NCBI RefSeq assembly: GCF_000328525.1
Contig: NC_019964.1
Span: forward strand, 1,488,001-1,552,000
From: Halovivax ruber XH-70
Lineage (GTDB): Archaea > Halobacteriota > Halobacteria > Halobacteriales > Natrialbaceae
Direction: 5' to 3'
DNA length: 64,000 nucleotides
Below are positions 27,745 to 37,073 of this stretch, piece by piece. Below the pieces are notes generated by a model, which had not been told where the DNA came from, made no database searches, and saw only the letters and a list, made by a program, of their open reading frames with translations. A program made the position numbers and the translations under genes. Within the stretch, counting starts at the first letter, position 1. Every line of letters begins with the position of its first letter.

Positions 27745-30024
27745 ATGAGCGATCCGCTAGCGCGTAATCGACTCGGCGAGGAGGCGAGTCCGTATCTCCG
27801 CCAACACGCCGACAACCCGGTCAACTGGCAGCCGTGGGACGAGCGAGCGCGTTCGGCGGCCCAGGAGCGCGATCGCCCCATCTTCCTCTCGATCGGGTAT
27901 TCGGCGTGTCACTGGTGTCACGTGATGGAAGCAGAGAGTTTCGCCGACGAGACCGTCGCCGCGGTGCTGAACGAGGGATTCGTCCCGATCAAGGTCGATC
28001 GCGAGGAACGGCCCGACGTCGACAGCATCTACATGACTGTCTGCCAGGCGGTCACCGGTCGCGGTGGGTGGCCCCTCTCTGCCTGGCTCACGCCGGACGG
28101 TCGCCCGTTCTACGTCGGGACGTACTTTCCACGCGAGGCTCAGCGCGGCACACCGGGATTCGTAGAGCTCTGCAGGCAGATCCGTGTTTCGTGGAGCGAG
28201 AACCGTGACGAGATCGAGGCTCGCGCCAACGAGTGGGCGGCGATGGCGACAGACCGCCTCGATTCGGCGGACGGTGGCGGCGAATCGGCGTCGACTCCGG
28301 AACCGATCTCGGCCGATACAGACAGCCCGATCGATGTTGGACTCGACGCCGATGGGCCCGACGGACTGGAGCGAGTCGGCGAGGCAGCACTTCGGGCCAG
28401 CGACGACGAGCACGGTGGGTTCGGTCGTGGCGGACCCAAGTTCCCACAGCCACGTCGCGTCGAGGCGCTCTTCCGTCTCGACGCAACCCACGATCGGCCC
28501 ACCGCCCACGAAACGGCGACGCGGGCACTCGACGCGATGTGTACCGGCGGCCTGTACGATCACGTCGGCGGCGGCTTCCATCGCTACTGCGTCGACGAAG
28601 ACTGGACGGTGCCACACTTCGAGAAGATGCTGTACGACAACGCCGCGATCCCGCGCGTGCTTCTCGCCGGCTATCAGGTCACCGGCGACGACCGCTACGC
28701 GCGGACGGTTCGCGAGACTGTCGACTTCCTCGAACGGGAACTGCGCCATCCCGAGGGCGGCTTCTACAGCACGCTCGACGCCCAGAGCGAGACGGAGTCG
28801 GGTGAACGAGAAGAAGGCGCGTTCTACGTCTGGACACCAGCCGAAATCGAGTCGGCGGTAGCCGAGGCTGGACTGTCGGACGAAAGCGGGGCGCTGTTCT
28901 GTGATCGGTTCGGCGTCACTGACTCGGGAAACTTCGAGGGGTCGACGGTGTTGACCGTCGAGGCGTCCATCGAGGACCTGGCAACCGACTACGGGTTGGC
29001 GCCGTCGACGGTCGAGGACCGACTCGACGCCGCCCGGACGGCCGTTTTCGAGGCCAGAGCGACGCGACCGCGCCCACCGCGTGACGAGAAGATACTCGCC
29101 GGCTGGAACGGGCTGGCGATCGACATGCTCGCGGAGGCCTCGATCGTCCTCGGGACCAGCGGACGCGAAGCAGCTATCGACGCGGCGTCGGATGTCGCTT
29201 CATCGGACGAACCGTCGGGTGACGACCGATACGCGCAACTCGCGACCGATGCGCTGGCGTTCGTCCGCACGCACCTCTGGGACGACGACACCGGCCGGCT
29301 CGCCAGGCGCGTCCGGGATGGGGACGTGGGAATCGATGGCTATCTCGAAGACTACGCGTTCCTCGCTCGCGGTGCGTTGACGTGCTACGAGGCGACGGGC
29401 GAGGTCGAATTCCTCGCGTTCGCTCTCGATCTCGCCCGCGCGATTCGTCGGGACTTCTGGGACGAATCAGCCGAGACGCTGTATTTCACGCCGGAACGCG
29501 GCGAATCGTTGCTCGTCAGACCGCAGGAACTGGGCGACCAGTCGACGCCGTCACCGACCGGCGTCGCAGTCGAAATACTGGCGTTGCTCGATCCGTTCAC
29601 AGCCGAACCTTTCGGCGAGATGGCCCACCGAGTCGTCTCGACCCACGCGACCGAGATCGAAGAATCTCCGTTCGAATACGTCTCGCTGTCGCTGGCACAG
29701 TCTCTCGTCACACACGGGCCACTCGAAGTGACGACCGTCGCGGACGGACGACCGATGGAATGGGAACGCACTCTCGGGCGGACGTACCTCCCTCGACGGC
29801 TACTCGCCCACCGACCGGCGTCGTCGGCGATGCTCGACGACTGGCTGGACGTGATCGGGGTCGACACGGTCCCACCGATCTGGGCCGACAGGGAACAGCG
29901 TGCGGACGAACCAACGGTCTACGTCTGTGCGGATCGGGTCTGTTCGCCGCCGGAGCACGATCTTTCGACCGCACTCACGTGGCACGACGGAGAGGAGTCC
30001 ACGTCCGACGGGGCACCGTTCTAA
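27745..30024 (+). CDS. Thioredoxin-domain protein, DUF255/YyaL (SPATA20) family
   Basis: 759 residues. The N-terminal thioredoxin-like domain has SPYLRQHADNPVNWQPW, the active-site Cys55-His-Trp-Cys58 in SACHWCHVME, and VDREERPDVD. The remaining ~550 residues form an (alpha/alpha)6-type barrel (GGPKFPQPRR, GGFHRYCVDEDWTVPHFEKMLYDN, DEKILAGWNGL). The family is widespread, and its function is debated: redox or sugar-epimerase-like activity has been suggested from fold. An acidic insert after residue ~175 is halophile-specific. A 29-bp tandem array starts at its stop codon. Confidence 0.92.
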   Translation: MSDPLARNRLGEEASPYLRQHADNPVNWQPWDERARSAAQERDRPIFLSIGYSACHWCHVMEAESFADETVAAVLNEGFVPIKVDREERPDVDSIYMTVCQAVTGRGGWPLSAWLTPDGRPFYVGTYFPREAQRGTPGFVELCRQIRVSWSENRDEIEARANEWAAMATDRLDSADGGGESASTPEPISADTDSPIDVGLDADGPDGLERVGEAALRASDDEHGGFGRGGPKFPQPRRVEALFRLDATHDRPTAHETATRALDAMCTGGLYDHVGGGFHRYCVDEDWTVPHFEKMLYDNAAIPRVLLAGYQVTGDDRYARTVRETVDFLERELRHPEGGFYSTLDAQSETESGEREEGAFYVWTPAEIESAVAEAGLSDESGALFCDRFGVTDSGNFEGSTVLTVEASIEDLATDYGLAPSTVEDRLDAARTAVFEARATRPRPPRDEKILAGWNGLAIDMLAEASIVLGTSGREAAIDAASDVASSDEPSGDDRYAQLATDALAFVRTHLWDDDTGRLARRVRDGDVGIDGYLEDYAFLARGALTCYEATGEVEFLAFALDLARAIRRDFWDESAETLYFTPERGESLLVRPQELGDQSTPSPTGVAVEILALLDPFTAEPFGEMAHRVVSTHATEIEESPFEYVSLSLAQSLVTHGPLEVTTVADGRPMEWERTLGRTYLPRRLLAHRPASSAMLDDWLDVIGVDTVPPIWADREQRADEPTVYVCADRVCSPPEHDLSTALTWHDGEESTSDGAPF

Positions 30025-30115
30025 CTTCCACGTGCGACGAGGCACCGTCCTAACTTTCCCGTCCGACGGGGCACCGTTCTAACTTTCCCGTGCGACGGTA
30101 CTCCGTTTTGAGCCA
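30003..30115. repeat. Tandem array of 29-bp units spanning the DUF255 gene stop
   Basis: Units begin at 30003, 30032, 30061 and 30090 (gtccgacggggc or gtgcgacgaggc, then accgttctaactttccc); the fourth decays into the next gene. The first contains the last codons and TAA of the DUF255 gene (30022-30024). Units 2 and 3 repeat the same TAA-containing sequence. The array fills the gap before the convergent thioredoxin gene (stop at 30119). Confidence 0.85.
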
Positions 30116-30118
30116 GTA

Positions 30119-30499
30119 TCAGACTGTTTCGGCCCACTCCTCGATCGCGTCGGCGAGGTACGTCGCTGGGGGAACGGGTTCTGACTCGACGAAGCGGCCC
30201 ACCTCGGTTCCGTCGTCCGTCTCGACGACGATCGTTGGAATGTACTCGATCCCGTACGCGTCGACCCCTTCCCCGGCTTTGTCCTGGTCGACGGGTCGTA
30301 CGTCGATGCGGTCGTCGGGGATAGACGCGGCCTCGAGGGCTGCGCCGAAGTCGGGCAGGGTGGATCGGCAATCGCCGCACCAGTCGGCGCCCCAGATGCG
30401 GTAGGTCAGGTCGCCTCGGTGGGCTTCGATCGTCTCGACGACGTCCTCGTAGGAGGCGTCGTCCCACGCCGGATTCGGGCGAAGCGTTTCGAGTTGCAC
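30119..30499 (-). CDS. Thioredoxin-family protein
   Basis: 126 residues from a GTG start. A thioredoxin fold with active site Cys41-Gly-Asp-Cys44 in WGADWCGDCRSTLPDF, then VRPVDQDKAGEGVDAYGIEYIPTIVV with the cis-proline (YIPT). No signal peptide or membrane anchor, so a cytosolic disulfide reductase is expected. The GTG was chosen because frames further upstream run into the divergent cysteine synthase promoter. Convergent with the DUF255 gene and divergent from the cysteine synthase gene, a redox/sulfur grouping. Confidence 0.85.
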   Translation of the reverse strand: MQLETLRPNPAWDDASYEDVVETIEAHRGDLTYRIWGADWCGDCRSTLPDFGAALEAASIPDDRIDVRPVDQDKAGEGVDAYGIEYIPTIVVETDDGTEVGRFVESEPVPPATYLADAIEEWAETV

Positions 30500-30569
30500 G
30501 CCAGGGACTACTGGACAGGCAGAGTTAACGCCCGCGGTTAGCGGAACTCGTTGCCGCGCATTGTGAGGT

Positions 30570-30584
30570 CGTCCACGGTGGACG
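30570..30584. promoter_or_regulatory. 15-bp palindrome between thioredoxin and cysteine synthase genes
   Basis: cgtccacggtggacg has perfect 7-bp arms about a single central base. It lies in the 181-bp divergent region, 71 bp upstream of the thioredoxin start and 97 bp upstream of the cysteine synthase start. The symmetry suits a dimeric regulator, but no regulator can be named. Confidence 0.45.
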
Positions 30585-30680
30585 CTCCGTGAAAACGTAC
30601 GATCGTTCGTTCTGGTGTCGTCACCGGCGATATTCCCGTCCTCCAGCAGTGGTTTACGTCTCCCGTCCGTATTTCCGCCG

Positions 30681-31673
30681 ATGAGAAACGGTATCCTGGA
30701 CACCATCGGATCGCCGCTGGTGGCACTCGATAGCCCGCCGGGAGCGACGGTCGCGGCGAAACTCGAGTCGGCGAATCCGGGAGGGTCGGCCAAGGATCGG
30801 GCGGCGATGGGGATGATCCACGCGGCCGAACAGGCTGGCGAGATCGAGCCAGGGGATCGACTCGTCGAACCGACGAGCGGGAACACGGGGATCGGACTCG
30901 CACTCGTCTCCGCAGTTCGTGGCTACGATCTCACGATCGTGATGCCGGCGGGCAAATCCGCGGAGCGCCGGCAGGTGATGGCTGCCTACGGAGCCGAGAT
31001 CGAACTGGTCGAAGGGGACATGTCCGACGCGCGCGACCGCGCAGACGAGATCGCCGCCGCGGGCGCCGTCCAGCTCGGCCAGTTCGAAAACGAGGCCAAC
31101 CCCGATGCCCATTATCGAACGACTGGGGTCGAATTACTGGAGCAGATTGGCGACCGGTCGATCGACGCGTTCGTCGCCGGCGTGGGGACCGGCGGTACGA
31201 TCACCGGCATCGGCCGCCGCGTTCGGGAGCGGTTCCCGGACGCCGAGATCGTGGCGGTCGAACCGGAGCGAAACCCGGTGCTCTCGACTGGCGAGTCCGG
31301 CGACGATGAGTTCCAGGGCATGGGCCCCGGATTCGTGAGCGATAACCTCGATCGGTCGCTGATCGACACGGTCGAAACCGTCGCGCTCGAGGACGCCGAG
31401 GGTGAGTGTCGACGACTCGCCCGAGAGGAGGGGATCCTCGTCGGCCAATCGAGCGGGGCCACCAGCCTCGTCTCGCGGGCCGTCGCCGACCGGATCGCGA
31501 ACCCGGCCCAACCCTGCCCCGAGCTTCCGGATGCGCTCGATCGCCAGTTCGGCGACCCAGAGGACGGCCGAGCTGCTCGCACCGACGGCGGTGAAATGAC
31601 GGACTGCCCGCTCGTCGTCACGGTCTTCTGGGACAGCGGCGAGCGCTACTTTTCGACGGGCATGTTCGAGTAA
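30681..31673 (+). CDS. Cysteine synthase family protein (PLP-dependent)
   Basis: 330 residues. Beta-family PLP fold: the lysine in NPGGSAKDRAAMGMI, the substrate loop PTSGNTGIGLAL, the phosphate-binding GVGTGGTITGIGRR and, near the end, GQSSGATSLVSRA. Probably makes cysteine from O-acetylserine or O-phosphoserine and sulfide (CysK or CysM type); cystathionine synthase activity is also possible. An acidic linker and a 30-residue C-terminal extension (TVFWDSGERYFSTGMFE) match other haloarchaeal members. The start at MRNGILDTIG is the family's conserved N-terminus. Confidence 0.93.
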   Translation: MRNGILDTIGSPLVALDSPPGATVAAKLESANPGGSAKDRAAMGMIHAAEQAGEIEPGDRLVEPTSGNTGIGLALVSAVRGYDLTIVMPAGKSAERRQVMAAYGAEIELVEGDMSDARDRADEIAAAGAVQLGQFENEANPDAHYRTTGVELLEQIGDRSIDAFVAGVGTGGTITGIGRRVRERFPDAEIVAVEPERNPVLSTGESGDDEFQGMGPGFVSDNLDRSLIDTVETVALEDAEGECRRLAREEGILVGQSSGATSLVSRAVADRIANPAQPCPELPDALDRQFGDPEDGRAARTDGGEMTDCPLVVTVFWDSGERYFSTGMFE

Positions 31674-31768
31674 GCGCGGTGACGTGTCGTCGCTCCTGGC
31701 CCGAGTACGGCATGTCTGTCACACCGGAAGGGTGACGGTTTTGTTCGATGCCGCCGAACGACCGGGTA

Positions 31769-32179
31769 ATGACTGACGAGCAGCTGGATGGCCCGCCCGT
31801 GGCCGTGCTTCCAGCCGTTGAGACCGGCGACGAACTCGATCTGTACTTCGATCGGTACAACGAGGGGTACGACGAAACCCCCCAATCGCCGGTCTCCTGC
31901 ACGGCCCTATCGATCGAGACGAAGGAATTGACGCTAGAGAACGCGCTGCTTCCCGGGACGTTACGGTCGATCACGCTCACCGTCCCCGAGGACGACGACA
32001 CAGCGAACGAATACTGGATCGAACACCGGACCGAGTACGACGAGGACGGCGAGCGCCAGTCTGTCAGCGCGTTGCTCTACGAGGCCGACCTGCTCGGCAC
32101 GATGACGACGACCGGTGACGTCGGCCACATCGACCGCGTGGTCGTCCACCGCGAAGACGAATCCGAATCAGACGAGTAG
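31769..32179 (+). CDS. Hypothetical haloarchaeal protein
   Basis: 136 residues, strongly acidic, predicted soluble. It starts MTDEQLDGPPVAVLPAVETG and ends VVHREDESESDE. I recognise no domain. Alternating hydrophobic stretches (SVSALLYEADLLGTM) suggest a small alpha/beta fold. The start at 31769 was chosen over the ATG seven codons earlier because a gacggttttg element (~31733-31742) would then sit about 30 nt upstream. Confidence 0.6.
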   Translation: MTDEQLDGPPVAVLPAVETGDELDLYFDRYNEGYDETPQSPVSCTALSIETKELTLENALLPGTLRSITLTVPEDDDTANEYWIEHRTEYDEDGERQSVSALLYEADLLGTMTTTGDVGHIDRVVVHREDESESDE

Positions 32180-32339
32180 TCTGTCGGGCATTTCTGGAGG
32201 TGGATGTTCACGTGCGCTGGCCGCGCTGGTGCGGTGAACGGGTTCTCTGTGTGGCGATCCTATCGGTCGAAACGGTGGACAGCCGTTCCTGAACAAAATT
32301 GGTGTCGGTCGGAGCGAAGAATACGTCGCCAGTCGGTCG

Positions 32340-32963
32340 TTATCGGCTCGGCGTCGCGCGACCGCCCTGTTCGGCGGCGTCTTTCCGGAAGCCGAAGATA
32401 ACCAGGAGTGCGAGCAGGATGACGACGATCCCGGCGACGGAGTTGACGACTTCGAGCGTCGCCGAGTGGACGTCGGTGAGCTGTGGCAGTGCGACGACGA
32501 GGATTCCCATGACGGCAGCCAGGAGCGGAAGCCCGATCGCCGCGGCGGCGCCCTCACCGTGTTTCATCGCGGTGACGGAGCCGGCGATGGCGATGGTGAG
32601 GCCGAGGCCGAACTGCATCCACATGGTGAGGCCTGCCCCGGTGAACAGCACCGGGCCCCAGAAGAGGAAGACGCCGAGACCGGCGACCAGGCCAGCCGCG
32701 CGAACGGCGTTGCGCCCCGCGAACGTCGAGTCGGGGTCGGTCGTCGCGGCGTCCGAGTCGGAGGCCGTCTGTTCGACGGACGTCGATTCGAGCGTTCCCT
32801 CGTCGCTCGTCGTGGCGACGCTGTCCTCGTTGCTTGTCGAAGCAACGCTGTCCTCGTCGGTCGTCGAGTCAGCCGGCTGGTCACTCGATCCGCCGTCGGT
32901 GTCGAGCGTGCCGGTCGACGACGCCTCGTCTGTGACCGGGTCGCTGTTTTCGGATTCGCCCAT
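32340..32963 (-). CDS. Membrane protein with Ser/Thr/Asp-rich repeat N-terminus
   Basis: 207 residues. Residues ~1-85 are disordered and built from near-repeats (SVASTSNED, SVATTSDEG, TLESTSVEQ), followed by four hydrophobic helices (GLVAGLGVFLFWGPVLF, LGLTIAIAGSVTAM, LPLLAAVMGILVVAL, VVILLALLVIF). I cannot assign a family or function. Start at the ATG preceding GESENSDP; the upstream frame extends through a promoter region and is less acidic. Convergent with the preceding hypothetical gene. Confidence 0.6.
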   Translation of the reverse strand: MGESENSDPVTDEASSTGTLDTDGGSSDQPADSTTDEDSVASTSNEDSVATTSDEGTLESTSVEQTASDSDAATTDPDSTFAGRNAVRAAGLVAGLGVFLFWGPVLFTGAGLTMWMQFGLGLTIAIAGSVTAMKHGEGAAAAIGLPLLAAVMGILVVALPQLTDVHSATLEVVNSVAGIVVILLALLVIFGFRKDAAEQGGRATPSR

Positions 32964-33496
32964 ACACGCTCGTTGGTACTGGGGGTATGTGAATTTGCCC
33001 ACTTCGTCCCGGCGAGCGGGAGACAGGACGAAAAGCATCTCGCGCCCGCCAAAACGGGTTTCGACCGGCGGCTGAGCCGCTGAATCGACCACGGATCCCG
33101 ACTGGTACGTACGAGATAATCCTGATGGACACGGGTACGTGTCTGGGTTCGCAGCGACGCTCTGGTGTAGGGATTTTCTACGCGATCGGACGCGCATCTT
33201 TCTCCCACGAGGTGATGAATAGAGACGCCGAATCAGTCAGCCTAAACAGCGATCGTAATAGAACTGCGATGCTTCCGTGGCGAGCACCCGGACGATACAC
33301 CCCGTCACGACACCACCCTCGAATCGAAGACGTAACGAGTCGTTTGTCGGAACGGCTGCCTCCTCTATCTCCCTGAATGAACAGTGGCGACTCACTCGGT
33401 ATAGAGGTTCACGCCTTCTCGATCCGCTTTGGAAAGTCGTGGTTGCCGTTGAAATGCTAGATCGTGCTGCTCACGCCGTTGTTCGCAGCAGAAGTA
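32964..33496. other. 533-bp intergenic region, no gene seen
   Basis: Between the membrane-protein start and tRNA-Trp. Open frames here are short and lack the acidic composition of local genes. It must hold the promoter of the minus-strand membrane gene. No clear repeat or hairpin was found. Confidence 0.5.
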
Positions 33497-33672
33497 TGGG
33501 GTCGGAGGGATTTGAACCCCCGATTGACTGATATCTCCGGACCCACCTCGGAACTCCAGAGGGTCATCACACGAGCGGTGATCAGCCACTCGATCAGTAT
33601 ATCAGCTGGAGTGTCGTCCCGGGCGGGTATGCCTCTGGAGTCAGTCGCCATGCCTGGCTTGGCCACGACCCC
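33497..33672 (-). tRNA. tRNA-Trp (anticodon CCA) with 102-nt intron
   Basis: Exon 1 is 33635-33672 and exon 2 is 33497-33532 (minus strand), giving a 74-nt tRNA. Acceptor GGGGTCG pairs with CGACCCC, the anticodon stem ACTGA/TCAGT encloses CT-CCA-GA, and the T-arm is CGGGGG-TTCAAAT-CCC. The intron enters after nucleotide 37, the standard haloarchaeal tRNA-Trp position, where a bulge-helix-bulge is cut by the splicing endonuclease. A TATA-like ctttagg lies upstream on the same strand (near 33697-33703). Confidence 0.95.
33533..33634 (-). ncRNA. C/D-box 2'-O-methylation guide within the tRNA-Trp intron
   Basis: The intron carries box C GTGATGA (33564-33570), box D CTGA (33594-33597) and a D'-like CCGA (33548-33551). 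TCTGGAGTT before CCGA (33552-33560) pairs with ACTCCAGA of the anticodon loop, and the fifth base upstream of the box faces C34. CTGATATA before CTGA (33598-33605) pairs with ATATCAG at the intron-exon 2 junction, and its fifth base faces U39. This reproduces the Cm34/Um39 guide described for Haloferax pre-tRNA-Trp. Confidence 0.9.
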
Positions 33673-33721
33673 TCGAATTTGGGTAGGTGCAAGTGCCCTA
33701 AAGTGGTTTCGATTCAGGTGG

Positions 33722-34648
33722 CTACATCCACGGCGCGCGGCCGGCCGTGTCTGTCCCGTCGTCGCTGGGGTAGGGATCGTAGATCGCGGACTCCCCAACT
33801 GTGGAATCCTCTTCACCGGGTTCTGCTGCGTCGTCGTGCGAGCGACGAACGCCGCCGTCAGTGCGGTGTGCACGATCGGCTGCAGACTGTGTCGGCTGTT
33901 TCGCGGTCGCCTCGTCCCCTTCCTCGCCGTCGGGATCGAGAGCGAACAGCCCGGCGACCACCAGGACGGCCAGCGGTGCCTGCCCGAAGGCCATCCCCAG
34001 CAGGGACAACGGAAGGATCCCCAGGGCGAGGGCACAGCCGAAGCGGAAGCGATCCACGTCGACGTACCGCCGAAGCACCGGGCCGAAGACGGCCAGTGAG
34101 AGGGCGAAGCCGACGCCGATACCGGCCGCCAGGAGCGCGTTCGCGACCAGCATCGGATCCGCGAGGATCTCGAACGTCGCACCTTCGGGATCGAGGCTGG
34201 CCAACAGGCCCAGCGCGATGATCACGCCTGGGCCCGGCAGGTACTCGCCGATCCGAGCGCTGGCGGTCTTTGCAGCGATGGCCGCGATGACGAGGGCAGC
34301 GAAGCGCTCGAAGGTCACCAGATCGAGGACGCTCGCGATCGACGGGGCGATGGCCGCCTGGAGCGCCGCGACCAGGATCAGGGGGACGCCGACGACGAGG
34401 ACCGTCCGCGCCTGTTCGCGCGGCGTGCCGTCCATCTCGCCGAGGACGACGGCAACCGTGGCGCTCCCGCCGAAGATCAACAGACCGATCTGGATCGCGT
34501 CGAGCGGGTTCTCCAGTGCACCGGCGAGAACGAGCGCCGGGAAAATACCGTCGATCAGGGGCAGGCCCATCACGAGCGCGAGTAACGAGCGATCGGACTC
34601 GCCGAGGCTGGACAGGCGCCTGGCGATCGGATGCGTGGACGCACTCAT
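33722..34648 (-). CDS. Polytopic membrane protein, DUF5794-like
   Basis: 308 residues with seven or eight hydrophobic helices (LALVMGLPLIDGIFPALVLAG, ARTVLVVGVPLILVAALQA, RFAALVIAAIAAKTASARIG and others), then a ~60-residue acidic disordered tail ending GRAPWM. It resembles the haloarchaea-specific DUF5794 family; function unknown. The gene lies directly downstream of tRNA-Trp's promoter side. Start MSASTHPIARRLSSLGESD is an ATG preceded by no overlapping gene. Confidence 0.75.
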   Translation of the reverse strand: MSASTHPIARRLSSLGESDRSLLALVMGLPLIDGIFPALVLAGALENPLDAIQIGLLIFGGSATVAVVLGEMDGTPREQARTVLVVGVPLILVAALQAAIAPSIASVLDLVTFERFAALVIAAIAAKTASARIGEYLPGPGVIIALGLLASLDPEGATFEILADPMLVANALLAAGIGVGFALSLAVFGPVLRRYVDVDRFRFGCALALGILPLSLLGMAFGQAPLAVLVVAGLFALDPDGEEGDEATAKQPTQSAADRAHRTDGGVRRSHDDAAEPGEEDSTVGESAIYDPYPSDDGTDTAGRAPWM

Positions 34649-34981
34649 CGGTCAGGGACGATGGCCGTACCCCGTGGCCGATGGGTGGTGGGTGTCACGA
34701 TCACGGACCCTCGAGAGCCGGCGGCAGAGCCAGTCTCGCCCGCGAATCGGTACCCGTGCTGTGAGTGGTTTCATCCGGAGAAAAGCGGCAGCGACGAAGT
34801 CGAAACTCGTCCAGCCAGCGTTTCCGGAATCTGAAGCCATCACAGCGTTCATGTGAATCAAGTTGGGTCGTGTTTTAGTAAGCGTTGCGTGAGAGAGGAT
34901 TTCACGGCACACGTCCCCACCGACCGAATCGAGACGACCGAATCTCGCAACGTTTTTGGGTGGGCCAGTCGGACAGTTTAC
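34649..34981. other. 333-bp divergent region upstream of guaB, no gene seen
   Basis: Lies between the membrane-protein start and guaB. It should hold both promoters. Short frames on both strands are Arg-rich shadows. A gtttttggg stretch about 30 bp before the guaB ATG could serve as its TATA element. No repeat or hairpin stands out. Confidence 0.4.
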
Positions 34982-36484
34982 ATGGCGAAGGATCTTCCAT
35001 CGGACGAGTTCTTTACGGACAAACTACGGGTACCTGAGGCGCTGACATTCGACGACGTGTTGCTCCGGCCGAAAGAGAGCCGCGTCGAACCCGATCAAGC
35101 CGATCTCACCTCGCAAATTTCGACCAACGTCGAAGTGTCGACCCCGATCCTCTCGGCGGCGATGGACACCGTCACGGAGAGCGGACTTGCCATCGAGATG
35201 GCTCGGCAGGGTGGCCTCGGCGTCTTGCACCGCAACATGACGATCGATCGGATGGTCGAGGAGATCGATCGCGTCAAGCGCGCCGACGAGCTGATCATCC
35301 CCCTCGACGACGTCGTCACCGCCAACCCGGAGATGTCCGTCCGCGAGGTCGACGAACTGATGGCCCGGGAGGGTGTCGGCGGCGCCCCCGTGGTCAACAC
35401 GCGCGGTGAGGTCCTCGGCATCATCTCGAGCACCGACATCCGCCCGCACCTGGAAGTCAACGAGGACGACCCCGTCACGGAGGCGATGACCGACGAGGTC
35501 ATCACGGCCCACGAGGACGTCGACTCCCGCGACGCGTTCGACCTGATGTACGAACACAAGATCGAACGAGTGCCGGTCGTCGACGACGAGAACCTTCTCG
35601 TCGGACTCGTCACGATGCAGGGCATCCTCCAGCGACGTGAGTACAAAGAAGCCGTTCGCGACGAGAATGGCCGGCTGCGTGTCGGCGTCGCGGTCAGCCC
35701 GTTCGAACTCGATCGAGCCGAGGCCGCCGACGACGTCGACGCGGACGTCCTGTTTATCGACACCGCCCACGCGCACAACCGGAACGTCATCGACGGGGCG
35801 AAGGAGATCAAAGAGAGTGTCGACGCGGACGTCGTCGTCGGCAACGTCGGGACTCGCGAGGCCGCCGCGGAACTCGTCGACTTCGCCGACGGAATCAAGG
35901 TTGGCATCGGCCCGGGCTCGATTTGCACGACGCGCGTCGTCTCCGGTGCCGGCATGCCACAGATCACGGCGGTCGCGCAGGTCGCCGACGTCGCCGCGGA
36001 ACACGACGTGCCCGTCATCGCCGACGGCGGCATTCGCTACTCCGGCGACGCGATCAAGGCCATCGCGGCCGGCGCAGACGCCGTCATGCTCGGGTCGTAC
36101 TTCGCGGGCACGGACGAGGCACCAGGCCGCGTCGTCACGATGAACGGCAAGAAGTACAAGCAGTACCGCGGGATGGGCTCCGTCGGCGCGATGAAATCCG
36201 GCGACACGGAACGCTACCTTAAGGAGGACCCCGACGAGGAAGACGAGTACGTCCCCGAAGGAGTCGAGGCGGCGACACCCTACAAGGGAACGCTCAAATC
36301 CGAACTTCACCAACTCTCCGGAGGCATGCAGTCCGGGATGGGCTACGTCGGCGCCGAAACCGTCCCCGAATTCAAAGATCGCGCTGAGTTCGTTCGAGTC
36401 TCCAGCGCCGGCCAGGCAGAGGGCCACGCCCACGACGTCGTCATCACCGACGAAGCGCCGAACTACTCGCCGCAGTCTGAGTAA
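34982..36484 (+). CDS. guaB: IMP dehydrogenase
   Basis: 500 residues. [13 protein letters not shown] starts the TIM barrel. A Bateman module of two CBS domains is inserted (~100-220: [19 protein letters not shown] and [15 protein letters not shown]). The catalytic Cys lies in [15 protein letters not shown], with the flap and IMP-site residues in [15 protein letters not shown] and [23 protein letters not shown]. It oxidises IMP to XMP with NAD, the committed step to GTP. The ATG at 34982 gives [19 protein letters not shown]. No operon partner is evident. Confidence 0.97.
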   Translation: MAKDLPSDEFFTDKLRVPEALTFDDVLLRPKESRVEPDQADLTSQISTNVEVSTPILSAAMDTVTESGLAIEMARQGGLGVLHRNMTIDRMVEEIDRVKRADELIIPLDDVVTANPEMSVREVDELMAREGVGGAPVVNTRGEVLGIISSTDIRPHLEVNEDDPVTEAMTDEVITAHEDVDSRDAFDLMYEHKIERVPVVDDENLLVGLVTMQGILQRREYKEAVRDENGRLRVGVAVSPFELDRAEAADDVDADVLFIDTAHAHNRNVIDGAKEIKESVDADVVVGNVGTREAAAELVDFADGIKVGIGPGSICTTRVVSGAGMPQITAVAQVADVAAEHDVPVIADGGIRYSGDAIKAIAAGADAVMLGSYFAGTDEAPGRVVTMNGKKYKQYRGMGSVGAMKSGDTERYLKEDPDEEDEYVPEGVEAATPYKGTLKSELHQLSGGMQSGMGYVGAETVPEFKDRAEFVRVSSAGQAEGHAHDVVITDEAPNYSPQSE

Positions 36485-36609
36485 CGCCACCGAAACGTGA
36501 CCGACGACCCCCTCACCTGCGTTTCGATTCTTACCGTGGGCTGATTCCGGCGCCTGCCACCGGGGCCAAAATGGTAACACTAAGGGATTCTCGACGGCTA
36601 GACTCCTGT

Positions 36610-37020
36610 GTGAACCGACGTACGCTACTCGCCGGGGCCGGTGGGATCTCTGCGTTCGGGCTCGTAGGCTACTTCATCTACACGTTCTCGCTCAGCATGC
36701 CGATCCTGCTCAACGGGAAGAACGAAACCGACTCGCCGAAAGGTGTCGTCGTTACCGTGACCGAACTCGACTCGAACCGGAAGAACATCGACACGCCGGT
36801 GTCGATTCCAGTCGGAGCCACCACAGAGATCGGGCGTGTCCCGAACGCCGATTCGCAAGCTAGCGTCAAACTCGTCGAACTGGCTGCAGATGGCGAGGAG
36901 GGGCCGGACGAAGACGCGGTTATCGACGAAGCCACCGAACTACTGGGGCCCGAAACGAAACAGCTCACGATTACGGTCACCGACGATGGCCTGGATCTCG
37001 ATCTCAGCCTCCGCGAGTGA
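36610..37020 (+). CDS. Hypothetical secreted or membrane-anchored protein
   Basis: 136 residues from a GTG start; an ATG 13 codons upstream (36571) is the alternative. N-terminus NRRTLLAGAGGISAFGLVGYFIYTF has a twin arginine followed by a hydrophobic stretch, like a Tat signal that may stay uncleaved as an anchor. The rest is an acidic beta-rich domain (GVVVTVTELDSNRK, PVGATTEIGRVPN, KQLTITVTDDGLDLDLSL). No family recognised. It converges with the YcaO gene, leaving a 53-bp gap. Confidence 0.6.
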   Translation: MNRRTLLAGAGGISAFGLVGYFIYTFSLSMPILLNGKNETDSPKGVVVTVTELDSNRKNIDTPVSIPVGATTEIGRVPNADSQASVKLVELAADGEEGPDEDAVIDEATELLGPETKQLTITVTDDGLDLDLSLRE

Positions 37021-37073
37021 ACGGATCGGTACGATGGACGGAGAGAGTAGCAGCCGGAGCCGGGTGCAGTGAG

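Noticed and set aside
34652..34912. 86-codon minus-strand frame upstream of guaB
   Set aside because: Arg/Pro-rich, no acidic bias, and it lies in a promoter region.
35024..36580. 518-codon frame opposite guaB
   Set aside because: Antisense shadow of guaB; Asp/Val-rich composition comes from complementing haloarchaeal codons.
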